Notes under the pieces: model-generated
What the model saw: the letters and a program-made list of their open reading frames with translations, nothing else
Told to the model about the DNA's origin: nothing
Databases searched by the model: none
DNA from: Aculops lycopersici
Lineage: Eukaryota > Arthropoda > Arachnida > Trombidiformes > Eriophyidae
NCBI GenBank assembly: GCA_015350385.1
Contig: WNKI01000001.1
Coordinates: 9,417,118 to 9,481,117, forward strand
Direction of reading: 5' to 3'
Length of the DNA stretch: 64,000 nt
Position numbers and translations under genes: made by a program
Part shown: one piece after another, positions 1-9,248 of the stretch
How the letters are laid out: each line of letters opens with the position of its first letter
Numbering within the stretch: position 1 is the first letter of the stretch

Positions 1-1162
1 CAATGCGAGAAAAAATTGAAGCTTGTCAACCCTCAGTCTTTAGCTAGAAACTAAGCTCAGGTGAGTTTCTAACTTTGGGCTCAATGTCAAGTTGCATACT
101 TTGTAAAAGACCATCGATTTGTGGTACCTTCACGCGTTTGTTTCAAATTTTGCGCCATATGTACAACACGTAGCAGACAAATCACACAAAACACAATGGC
201 CCATCGAGGGCCAATGGCCCGAAAGCACAGAGTGATCATCGCGAGGTTTGCCCAAGGATTAGATAACGACATCGCAGGTTTTAGTTGATTCTCCGGCAAG
301 AGATGATCTTGTCAGCATCTTTCATGAACCTAAACAATGACAACATTGTAGTCTTTATAGCTCCAAACAGTATGGTTGATCACGATAACAGTTATCATTG
401 ATAGCATAGTCTGCCAGAAACCGTTTTTCGCGCTAGCCGGTCACACGCCGTAGCGCATCAGGTGCTACATTTGAATCGTAAACGACCCCAAGATTTCGAT
501 AAGAAGGCTGCATGTAGACATCTCTTCATAAGCACCAACAATTGAGACAAGAGTTAAAAATGTCAAAACAAAAGATCAAAGTGGAAATTTGAGTTTTGAA
601 TGTGGCGCGGTTCAGGTTACCGGATACTTACGCAGGACTTTCTGTGTTATTGCAATGGCGTTTTGCTAGTCCTGCGCTCACAGGCAGGACTCTTTTTTCG
701 ACTCTGTGTTAACTCTATGGAGGTCCGCCATTCCAACGTACCTGCAGTTTGAGGGCATCTTTTGTTTGCAGTTTCAGCTTGTGCGTCTAGTATTCTTCGC
801 TCTCTCTCTCTCTCTCTCTCTCTATTTCTCTCCCTCTCTTACAAACTAATGCTGTCGGCTGGGAGAATCTCGCTCCGTCTCCGATGAATCAGCCTTACAA
901 AATTGCCCATCTATCGCTTGACATCGCGCGCTGCGTGCATACAAAACTCGTCAAAAGATAAATTGAAAATACTCTATCTTATTTGGCATCGAGACAACAT
1001 ACAATAATTATATTATCCTACTGATTTATAATCCATATCAATTATCAACAGGATAATAATTCAGAGACACCAATAACAACTATATCCTCACTGTTACTTG
1101 ATAACATCATCAATTTGATACCATCCAAAAACAACAACAGTAAATATTATTATAAACAAAAG
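1..1162. other. Upstream region of p97 with CT microsatellite
   Basis: No gene can be supported here. It contains a perfect CT dinucleotide tract at about 800-823 and AT-rich sequence next to the p97 start. It probably holds the p97 promoter and 5' UTR. A short minus-strand ORF at 87-299 is hydrophobic but has no independent support. Confidence 0.5.
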
Positions 1163-3574
1163 ATGGCAGCCGAGGAGTTAGCAACTGCCATTTTACGAAA
1201 CAAGAGCAAGCCAAATCGCTTAATTGTTGAGGAGGCTGGCGAGCATGATGACAACTCAGTCGTCACCTTGTCACAAGCCAAGATGGACGAGCTAGAGCTA
1301 TTCCGTGGCGATACAGTGCTCATTAAGGGTCCAAAGCGTCGTGAGACCGTTTGTATTGTCCTCATCGAGGAGGGCAATCCAAATGAAAGGATCAAGATGA
1401 ACAGATGTATCAGGAACAATCTACGTGTTAGACTTGGTGATCTCGTAAGCATTCAAGCCTGTCCAGATGTCAAATACGGCAAGAGGATTCATGTGCTCCC
1501 GATTGATGACACAGTTGAGGGTATCACAGGTAGCTTGTTTGAGAATTACTTGAAACCATATTTCCAGGAGGCCTACAGGCCAGTGCACAAGGGTGACTTG
1601 TTTGTTGTTCGCGGTGGCCTACGTGCCATCGAGTTCAAGGTTGTCGAGACAGACCCATCGCCATTTTGCATTGTTGCCTCGGATACGGTCATTCACTGTG
1701 AGGGTGCACCAATCAAGCGCGAGGAGGAGGAGGAATCGCTGAGCGAAGTTGGCTATGATGACATTGGTGGCTGCCGTAAGCAATTGGCCCAAATCAAGGA
1801 GATGGTCGAGTTGCCACTCCGCCATCCATCACTATTTAAGGCAATCGGTGTCAAGCCGCCCCGTGGTATTCTACTATACGGACCACCAGGTACTGGTAAG
1901 ACACTGATCGCTAGGGCTGTTGCAAACGAAACTGGTGCTTTTTTCTTCCTAATCAACGGACCTGAAATCATGTCAAAATTAGCCGGTGAATCGGAGTCAA
2001 ACTTGCGTAGGGCCTTCGAAGAGGCCGAAAAGAATGCCCCATCGATTATATTTATTGACGAACTCGACGCCATTGCCCCGAAGCGTGAGAAAACACACGG
2101 TGAAGTTGAAAGACGTATTGTATCGCAATTATTGACACTTATGGATGGTCTCAAACAACGTGCTCATGTCATTGTCATGGCGGCGACCAACCGTCCAAAT
2201 AGTATTGATCCAGCATTGAGAAGATTCGGCCGTTTCGATCGCGAGGTCGACATTGGTATTCCAGATGCCACCGGTCGTCTTGAAGTATTAAGAATTCACA
2301 CCAAGAACATGAAGTTGGCCGAGGACGTCGAGCTTGACAAGATTGCCGCGGAGTCGCACGGTTTCGTTGGCGCCGACTTGGCTGCCCTCTGTTCGGAGGC
2401 AGCCTTGCAACAGATAAGAGAAAAGATGGACTTGATTGATCTTGAGGAGGAGACAATCGATGCCGAGGTGCTCAACTCACTCGCCGTAACCATGCCCAAT
2501 TTCCGTTGGGCCCTCCAAAAGAGTAGCCCAAGTGCTTTGCGTGAGACTGTGGTCGAAGTTCCAAACACTACCTGGAAGGATATTGGTGGTTTGGAGGGTG
2601 TCAAGAAGGAACTACAAGAGATGATTCAATATCCAGTGGAATATCCTGACAAATTTCTCAAATTTGGTATGTCACCATCAAGAGGTGTTCTCTTCTACGG
2701 GCCGCCAGGTTGTGGTAAGACTCTGCTAGCCAAGGCTATCGCCAACGAATGTCAAGCTAATTTTATCTCAATCAAAGGTCCAGAATTGCTAACTATGTGG
2801 TTTGGTGAATCCGAATCCAATGTTAGGGATGTATTTGATAAGGCACGCGCCGCTGCCCCCTGTGTTTTGTTCTTCGACGAGTTGGACTCGATAGCCAAAT
2901 CGCGTGGCGGAGGCATCAGTGATGCCGGAGGCGCTGCCGATCGTGTCATCAACCAGATTTTAACCGAAATGGACGGTATGGGCAACAAGAAGAACGTATT
3001 CATCATCGGTGCAACCAATCGGCCAGATATCATTGACTCAGCTATTCTGAGACCCGGACGTCTAGATCAGCTTATCTACATTCCTCTGCCAGACGAGAAA
3101 TCGAGAGAGGCTATTTTGAAGGCGAATCTCAGAAAGTCACCTCTGGCAAAGGATGTTGATTTGCAATACCTAGCTAAAGTCACTCATGGATACAGTGGAG
3201 CTGATTTGACTGAGATCTGTCAGCGGGCTTGTAAGAATGCAATTAGAGAATCTATTGAGCAGGAGATTAAGAGGGAGAAGGAGCGTGCCAAGGAGGGAGC
3301 TGCTGATGCTGCAATGGATGTTGAAGATAGTGATCCAGTTCCAGAGATCAGAGCCGACCACTTTGTTGATGCCATGAAGTATGCTCGCAAGTCAGTTAGT
3401 CCAAATGATATCTCCAAGTACGAGATGTTCGCCAAGACTTTGCAACAAAGTCGTGGTTTTGGAAACAACTTTAGATTCCCAAGCGAGGGTCAGACAACTG
3501 GCGAGCGCAATACCTCAGCCGCCGCCGATACTGGCGCCGGTGCTAATGCCCCAGACGACGATTTATACGACTAG
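1163..3574 (+). CDS. VCP: p97/VCP (TER ATPase, Cdc48), AAA+ segregase
   Basis: This is the hexameric AAA+ ATPase that extracts ubiquitylated proteins from membranes, chromatin and complexes (ERAD, proteasome delivery) in cytosol and nucleus. From the Met at 1163 it is 803 residues, close to the roughly 806 of animal p97. An in-frame Met at 1115 would add 16 Asn/Lys/Tyr-rich residues lacking in the family, so I prefer 1163 (MAAEELATAI). Visible in order are the N domain (about 1-185), the D1 ATPase with Walker A GPPGTGKT near residue 240 and Walker B FIDELDAI, the D2 ATPase with GPPGCGKT and FFDELDSI, and the acidic tail ending DDDLYD, which acts as cofactor-binding tail in relatives. It is a single uninterrupted frame, unlike the multi-exon gene of most animals. 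It is convergent with WDR74, 139 bp away. Confidence 0.97.
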   Translation: MAAEELATAILRNKSKPNRLIVEEAGEHDDNSVVTLSQAKMDELELFRGDTVLIKGPKRRETVCIVLIEEGNPNERIKMNRCIRNNLRVRLGDLVSIQACPDVKYGKRIHVLPIDDTVEGITGSLFENYLKPYFQEAYRPVHKGDLFVVRGGLRAIEFKVVETDPSPFCIVASDTVIHCEGAPIKREEEEESLSEVGYDDIGGCRKQLAQIKEMVELPLRHPSLFKAIGVKPPRGILLYGPPGTGKTLIARAVANETGAFFFLINGPEIMSKLAGESESNLRRAFEEAEKNAPSIIFIDELDAIAPKREKTHGEVERRIVSQLLTLMDGLKQRAHVIVMAATNRPNSIDPALRRFGRFDREVDIGIPDATGRLEVLRIHTKNMKLAEDVELDKIAAESHGFVGADLAALCSEAALQQIREKMDLIDLEEETIDAEVLNSLAVTMPNFRWALQKSSPSALRETVVEVPNTTWKDIGGLEGVKKELQEMIQYPVEYPDKFLKFGMSPSRGVLFYGPPGCGKTLLAKAIANECQANFISIKGPELLTMWFGESESNVRDVFDKARAAAPCVLFFDELDSIAKSRGGGISDAGGAADRVINQILTEMDGMGNKKNVFIIGATNRPDIIDSAILRPGRLDQLIYIPLPDEKSREAILKANLRKSPLAKDVDLQYLAKVTHGYSGADLTEICQRACKNAIRESIEQEIKREKERAKEGAADAAMDVEDSDPVPEIRADHFVDAMKYARKSVSPNDISKYEMFAKTLQQSRGFGNNFRFPSEGQTTGERNTSAAADTGAGANAPDDDLYD

Positions 3575-3636
3575 AATTGGAGAGAACGGGGTGTTTCTTT
3601 GAAGCTAGTACGCGTCCATGCCGCAGCGGCAGCGCT

Positions 3637-3642
3637 AATAAA
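3637..3642 (+). terminator. Poly(A) signal of p97
   Basis: AATAAA lies about 60 bp after the p97 stop codon and before the 3' end of the convergent WDR74 gene. Confidence 0.5.
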
Positions 3643-3713
3643 TGGAAGCCCGACAGGGTATTGAAACCGATGTTCTTGCCACCGCAGGATAGATCAAATC
3701 AGGCGTGATTATT

Positions 3714-5534
3714 TTAATCATTGTACAAAATTTTTGGAATTGGCTGTATACAGGTGGGTTTTGTGCCAAGGAATATTTTGCTTGATAGTTTTTGTGAGAT
3801 AACTGAGGTGAATGAGGTTTGAATTTTGTGAACTCGCACAAATCTATCCGAGGCGCAACTTATCATCTTACTGGACTCAAATGATTCAGATACAAACCGG
3901 AGCTCCCTTACGGAACCCCCGCAAAAACCCGCCATCTTTCCAAGGATTCGATGGGATCTTGTCACAAATCTTAGGTCAATAAAATGAAGCTGCCCATTGG
4001 TGGCACCAAGAGTTAGTTGCTGTGATTGGATTGTTGTAGAGTAGGGAGCAGCTGAGGCACAGATTGTGTTGAACATGCAGCCAGGAGGTTCATTCTCGTA
4101 GGGTTTCCACTTGTTTTGCGTATAGTCAGTTAGATCAATATCATAGGCTGGTTTTGGTGACCGGAGGTCGAACACTTTCACAATCGAGTCGACGCCACTG
4201 CAAGTGGCTATCATGTTTGGACAACACCTTACAGTCTTATTTCCGCCAAACCAATCAATGTCCGCAATCATAAATGGCTCTCCTTTTGACGGGCAGGTGA
4301 GTGGATTCTTCAAGGTGCCAGTCTTGCAATTGTAAATTGATTTTTGAGTTTGAACATCATAAACGCGAAGTGCATACTTTGACCCACCAACAGCTAATCT
4401 ATCATCGTTTAGTTTGAAGGTATTGACGTTGTACTTTTCGTGTTGTTGAGATCTCTCCCCCGATCCAGCGAGATCGTGGAGAGCCAACTTCCTGTAAATG
4501 AGATTCAATGAATTGATTGAGGAACTCCATTTGCTAATTCCGCTGTTCAATTGATTGGCTCGCGAAGTTATCATGCTTATAACATGCGATGGTATTAGTC
4601 TATCCTCTTCATTGTACTTCCTCGACTTGATGCAAGGCGATTTGTTGTAGAGATTTTGCCGGGACTTCTCGGCTCGCTTCTCGGTCAGCTTATGCGTTGG
4701 ACTATTCAAGACAATATCAGTCAATGGGTCATTCTCGTTCATGTGCGTCGAAATTGCCTCCGAGTAAAGGTAGCAAATCCCCGTAGATCCATCGATGCGC
4801 CAATGAACTGCCTTGGCGTCGCTATTATAACCAAGGCCCAGCATTCGTATGGCTTTGCGTCGAATTTTCAACGAACTTTGAAGCACTTCCTGTCCCATAT
4901 TAACATGCTGAATGTCCCCATTTCGATAGATAACCAAAATGTTTGTTTGATTGATTGGCTGTGCACCTAGGACGGCAATTTTACTGTTCATATTATAGAA
5001 GACTGGCGATAGGATCGGTCCAGTGATCACGTCCTCTTTTAATTTAAGCTCCCTATCGCCCATGCTTTTGCCTTTGAAGCGAGTGCAATGCTCCATCTGG
5101 GTGCTGATTGCATCGGTGTCGCAAACAAACATTTGGCCCACCTTGTTGGTGATTAAAAATAAACTGTTTGGCTTCTCGGTGGTATCCAAATGAGACTCAT
5201 GAACACCCTCAATGGGTCTAATGGAGGAAATTGCACGCGAAAGAGCAGGTTCAGGCGGCATGCAATCTGCCACCACTCTAACCACCCGATGCCTCTGATT
5301 TCGGCCGTATAAACTGTCCCACGTTTTGGCAAACAACTTTGATCTCGGCGATATGGAATAGTGTCCTGCGAAATCCTCAGCTTCTCTGTAGTCCTCGTTG
5401 TTTTCATCGTGAAAATAGTATTCTGGTTCAAGATCCACTTGCTGTTGGTTGGCATTCAATTGGACAAGTTTTATTTGACCCAGCTCGTCGCCGACCAAAA
5501 CGGAGTCCAAGTTTATTCTAAGCGGTTGGCTCAT
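3714..5534 (-). CDS. WDR74: WDR74/Nsa1-like WD40 protein, 60S ribosome biogenesis
   Basis: This is a 606-residue WD40 protein. The C-terminal third is the most telling: repeats with MIATCSGVDSIVKVFDLR and a late SCASDRFVRVHKI segment, which matches the CGLDRY(L/V)RIH signature of WDR74/Nsa1. That family acts in the nucleolus in maturation of pre-60S particles with the AAA+ ATPase NVL/Rix7. The middle holds weaker blades and a charged insertion (about residues 290-330) that makes it longer than human WDR74 (about 385 residues). It has no introns. It starts with MSQPLRINLD and is convergent with p97. The assignment rests on the C-terminal motif and could be a related WD40 protein, but WDR74 is the best fit. 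Confidence 0.72.
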   Translation of the reverse strand: MSQPLRINLDSVLVGDELGQIKLVQLNANQQQVDLEPEYYFHDENNEDYREAEDFAGHYSISPRSKLFAKTWDSLYGRNQRHRVVRVVADCMPPEPALSRAISSIRPIEGVHESHLDTTEKPNSLFLITNKVGQMFVCDTDAISTQMEHCTRFKGKSMGDRELKLKEDVITGPILSPVFYNMNSKIAVLGAQPINQTNILVIYRNGDIQHVNMGQEVLQSSLKIRRKAIRMLGLGYNSDAKAVHWRIDGSTGICYLYSEAISTHMNENDPLTDIVLNSPTHKLTEKRAEKSRQNLYNKSPCIKSRKYNEEDRLIPSHVISMITSRANQLNSGISKWSSSINSLNLIYRKLALHDLAGSGERSQQHEKYNVNTFKLNDDRLAVGGSKYALRVYDVQTQKSIYNCKTGTLKNPLTCPSKGEPFMIADIDWFGGNKTVRCCPNMIATCSGVDSIVKVFDLRSPKPAYDIDLTDYTQNKWKPYENEPPGCMFNTICASAAPYSTTIQSQQLTLGATNGQLHFIDLRFVTRSHRILGKMAGFCGGSVRELRFVSESFESSKMISCASDRFVRVHKIQTSFTSVISQKLSSKIFLGTKPTCIQPIPKILYND

Positions 5535-7649
5535 CCTAGAGACGGAGGGTATAGCTCTTACATTATTTAAAATTATCTATTTATATGTTGTCATGGAATA
5601 TTATTAGAAAAATATATTCAATATTTAAATTTGGGTAGATCTCTCTGTCCGTAGTAGGTGAGCGCGAATTTGTTTTGGTTTTGCGCGTCAAGCGTAAATA
5701 CTCCAACTTCCGTTGCCCCAGTATCGAAAGCTTGCGCGAAGTACGTGTGCCATAGCGACGCACACCAGCGCATAGCTTATCTTTGTGTATATATGCCCTC
5801 TATCTCTTCAATAATATACACTTGCTCATAGGATCGGTAACCACTAGGAGCATCTAAGAAGGATCGGTCCATAAAAGGATGAAGGGCAAATTGAAATCTA
5901 GCATGAAATGACCGGTAGTCGTGAGGTTAATCTATGACTTCCAATTGGATTGCCATGATAGGATCTTCACGGCTCAAAAGGTTAAACTTGAACTGATTGC
6001 AACTTAATTCAACACCCAAGTTTTGTGATAACTTATCATGTTTGCCATCCAAACGCCCACCTGCTTTCAATGAAACAAGAGAGATGAAGCAAACGATTTC
6101 ATAACTTCAAATACAAGGCGAGGGCCACTTTTTAACGACCACATCCGTTACTCTTCTCGCGACTAGCGAGCAGCAACAACGGGAGCAATGGCGCCAACAA
6201 GCAACTGAATTTGCTCGTTTGTGTGGAATGAAAGAAAAGAGAAAACTCGAAGGTGCAGACAATTGGTGTGCAGGTGTAATTTGAGAGCCGGTGGACAGGT
6301 GACTGGTCGGCGACGGCGACGGAGACGGCAACGACCATTGGGCGGCCAGTTCGAGAGTCTCGAAGGCGATGATGACGCCACTTGCCTGCATGCTGGCCAG
6401 TCAACCAACCCGCTAGCTGACTCACTTTTCAATTGCCACTCGACCAGTTAGCTTTCCACACTAAAGTGGCTAGTGGGCGGCCACTTGACTGCCATCGGAT
6501 GGAGTTGGTAGGGTGCGCCGTTTGCATTTTACATAGCGTTTCTATGGGCCGCTCTCGCTTACAAGGCAAAGTGAACGCCTCTGATTACAAGGCTAAATGT
6601 ATGCCATTGACTCAATGCAACAACACACATTGAGGTAATGCGGAATCGGCAATGGCGCACACATTTTAGCAAATGCCACTGGCTCTCTGCAGTCAAAATG
6701 AAAATTTAGTCAAAATGAAAAGAGAGACACGGAGAGGGAAAGAAAACAACATTTGAGTTTTGGCTGACGTAGTTGTCGAGGCAGTTGCAGCTTTTGAAGG
6801 TTTTCATGGCTCCATCGTCGTCGTTGTCGCTCACATAATATTATTATCATTACCACTGTAGCCAGGCAACATCATAGATCCAAAGAAACAGAGAGTCTAC
6901 ACGATCGCTGCAAGCTGCTATTAGTATTTCTCCTGTAGTGGTGGTTGTAGCATTACAACATCAGCAAAGTTTCAGTGGCAGGAGCAAGTCAATGAATTGA
7001 AGCCGACCGAACAACTTCACCTGTTCCAAGTTGTTTCATTGAGTCTAGTGAGTGGAGTGGTGGAAGTTATTAGATGGAGTTGAAGTTGTTGCGGCTCATG
7101 TTCACTCTTTGCGGCAGTTTGACAACATTTGGTTATCATATGTAACTGCAAGGGAACTGAGTTAGAAAACGAAATCCACCATCGAGGCTACATATATTTT
7201 GCTGTAGTCTGTCCTTAGATGCTATTTAGAAACACAAAGATTGAAAGATAGATAGACACGAAATATTGCAATTAGCAGGATCGAATCTCAGGACAACAAC
7301 TGCACATCATCTGACACCTTCAAGTAGCGAGTGCAATTTGCATGTCACCTTAGAGAACAAGTTGAACAATTAGTAACCTGGAGGTGAGAGGACAAAAACA
7401 AGAAGTTTTTATCATATCACGTAAGGAATAAAATTCACATTATTGCAGTATAAAACATAATAATGTTATGACAACCACGATACATTAACACAACCAGTAT
7501 TAGATGTTAGATGGATAGAATTTATTAGATTGGCTATTGTATCGAAGCAGATACAGAAACTTAAGCATTCCATATTGCATATCAGGCACATATCTTGTAT
7601 ATCATTGTTGACTGTCATTAACGAATGACAGATTACTTCGGTAGCCATC
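5535..7649. other. Divergent intergenic region, WDR74 / BCH gene
   Basis: This 2.1-kb stretch lies between two divergent gene starts. Several short overlapping ORFs at 6107-6633 are read on both strands, are rich in low-complexity Ser/Pro/Arg and do not look like proteins. It probably contains both promoters and the 5' UTR of the downstream gene. I see no RNA gene or mobile element. Confidence 0.4.
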
Positions 7650-8978
7650 ATGTCAGCTACAAATAGAAGTGATAACAGAGATGATGAGGATATATACACC
7701 AAAAACCTACCCGAATACACAGGCACCAGTGGTGCCGGTGGCATGACACCAAGCATCATAAAGACAATAAACAATACAAGCCCCACACCACCCTCAGATA
7801 ATCTAATCAGCTACAATGGCAACACACTGACAGGTAGACCCTACGAGTCATATATTGAGGATTCGTTTGTTGGCCATTGGGAGAGGGAAGATGACGACTC
7901 ACATGATGAGCATTTGCAACATGACCGTGATAATCTCCACAATATCGACGACGAAGACTCCGCCATGCATCCTTCGACCATAGAGTTCGACTTTGACTCC
8001 TTCGGTCCAGAGTCAATTATTTATGCCCCAAGTGTTGCAAATGCAAACCCTGTAACATCAATATCAACAGCAAATCCCTCCAGCAACAATAACAATAGTC
8101 TAGAGGTTCTCGATAAAACTACAACACCTGAGATCGCCAACCCGGTGGCAGATGTCGAAACTAAACCAGAGACAAACAAAATCGAGGTAGTGAAAGAGGA
8201 GCCAGTTCCTAAGCAAACGGCGGCGGCGACGACGACGACAGCAACATTTGAGGAACTAAAGCCTCAGAATATAGAGCAACTTATCAACATAACCGAGGCA
8301 GATATTGCTTCAAATCCCCGCATTTATAGCCCAAGTCCCGATGAATATCTAGTCGATTCTACACAAATTGATCTGAGGGTAATAGAACCTTATAAGAAAG
8401 TTATATCGCACGCCGGTTATTGCTACCACTATGACCCAAGCATACCAGCCCCAAAACCCGGCGAACCGGCACCGGCGATCATAGTTTTCTCAGCCTGTTA
8501 TCTGCCCGATAGATCGCGCCGCGACTACGACTATGTGATGGACCATCTATTCCTCTATGTCCTATCATCATTGCACGAGCTCATAGCAGATGATTATATT
8601 TTGATTTATTTGCACAATACCCAACCGTCCATTAGAGCAAGTGGCACGTCTTCTACCGGGAGAAACAATCTAGCCGGTGAATTTTCATCAACATCAAATT
8701 CAACTCCAACTGATGAACCACTACCCTCGAACAATTTGCCTACATTTACCTGGATGAAGAGGTGCTATCAAATGATCGATCGGAAGCTCAGGAAAAATCT
8801 TAAGATATTGTACTTAGTGAAGCCAACCTTTTGGCTTAAGACCATTGTTATCATGTGCAAACCATTCATAAGTACCAAATTTAGCAAGAAACTAAAATTC
8901 ATCGAGGATATGAATGCGTTGCGGAAGTGCATACCTGTTGACAAGCTTATAATGCCTGCCAGCGCGCAGAATATTTGA
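7650..8978 (+). CDS. BNIP2/Prune2-type BCH-domain protein
   Basis: This is a 442-residue protein with a long acidic, low-complexity N-terminal half and a C-terminal BCH (BNIP-2 and Cdc42GAP homology, CRAL-TRIO-like) domain from about residue 260. The diagnostic stretches are IIVFSACYLPDRSRRDYDYV, YVLSSLHELIADDYILIYL, WMKRCYQMIDRKLRKNLK and PFISTKFSKKLKFI, all strongly like the BNIP2/caytaxin/Prune2 group. BCH domains bind small GTPases and their regulators and act as scaffolds at membranes and in trafficking. Within the domain, a Ser/Thr/Asn-rich insertion of about 35 residues follows LHNTQPS, where vertebrate proteins have a short loop. The gene is intronless and ends 270 bp before the convergent lipase. 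Which paralogue it represents cannot be decided from sequence alone. Confidence 0.88.
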   Translation: MSATNRSDNRDDEDIYTKNLPEYTGTSGAGGMTPSIIKTINNTSPTPPSDNLISYNGNTLTGRPYESYIEDSFVGHWEREDDDSHDEHLQHDRDNLHNIDDEDSAMHPSTIEFDFDSFGPESIIYAPSVANANPVTSISTANPSSNNNNSLEVLDKTTTPEIANPVADVETKPETNKIEVVKEEPVPKQTAAATTTTATFEELKPQNIEQLINITEADIASNPRIYSPSPDEYLVDSTQIDLRVIEPYKKVISHAGYCYHYDPSIPAPKPGEPAPAIIVFSACYLPDRSRRDYDYVMDHLFLYVLSSLHELIADDYILIYLHNTQPSIRASGTSSTGRNNLAGEFSSTSNSTPTDEPLPSNNLPTFTWMKRCYQMIDRKLRKNLKILYLVKPTFWLKTIVIMCKPFISTKFSKKLKFIEDMNALRKCIPVDKLIMPASAQNI

Positions 8979-9248
8979 TATTTTACTGTTTGTTCGCGGG
9001 AGAAGCACTTGTTATTAACTGATTCTATTTACTATACAATCATATGATTAAAGAACAGTAACTTAGTGTCTGCGAAACGTACAGGTAACAACAAGCTTTA
9101 TCGTTTGTTGAAATCCAAAAGTGCAAATACTAACTTAACCGGGTAGTTAATTAGATAGCATGGGCGTAATAAGTTAAATTAATTCTATGTATCACTCTCG
9201 GGTATTCCAAGCCAAAAACACAATAACTGTACACTATAACATTCTAAG

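Noticed and set aside
87..299. Minus-strand 70-codon ORF with hydrophobic stretch
   Set aside because: It could be a membrane protein exon, but there is no recognised family, no clear splice sites and no partner exon in the window.
1115..1162. Longer N-terminus of p97
   Set aside because: The 16 extra residues (Asn/Tyr/Lys-rich) are not found in p97, and the internal Met fits the family start.
6107..6633. Cluster of short ORFs on both strands
   Set aside because: They overlap in several frames and have Ser/Pro/Arg-rich composition typical of translated non-coding DNA.
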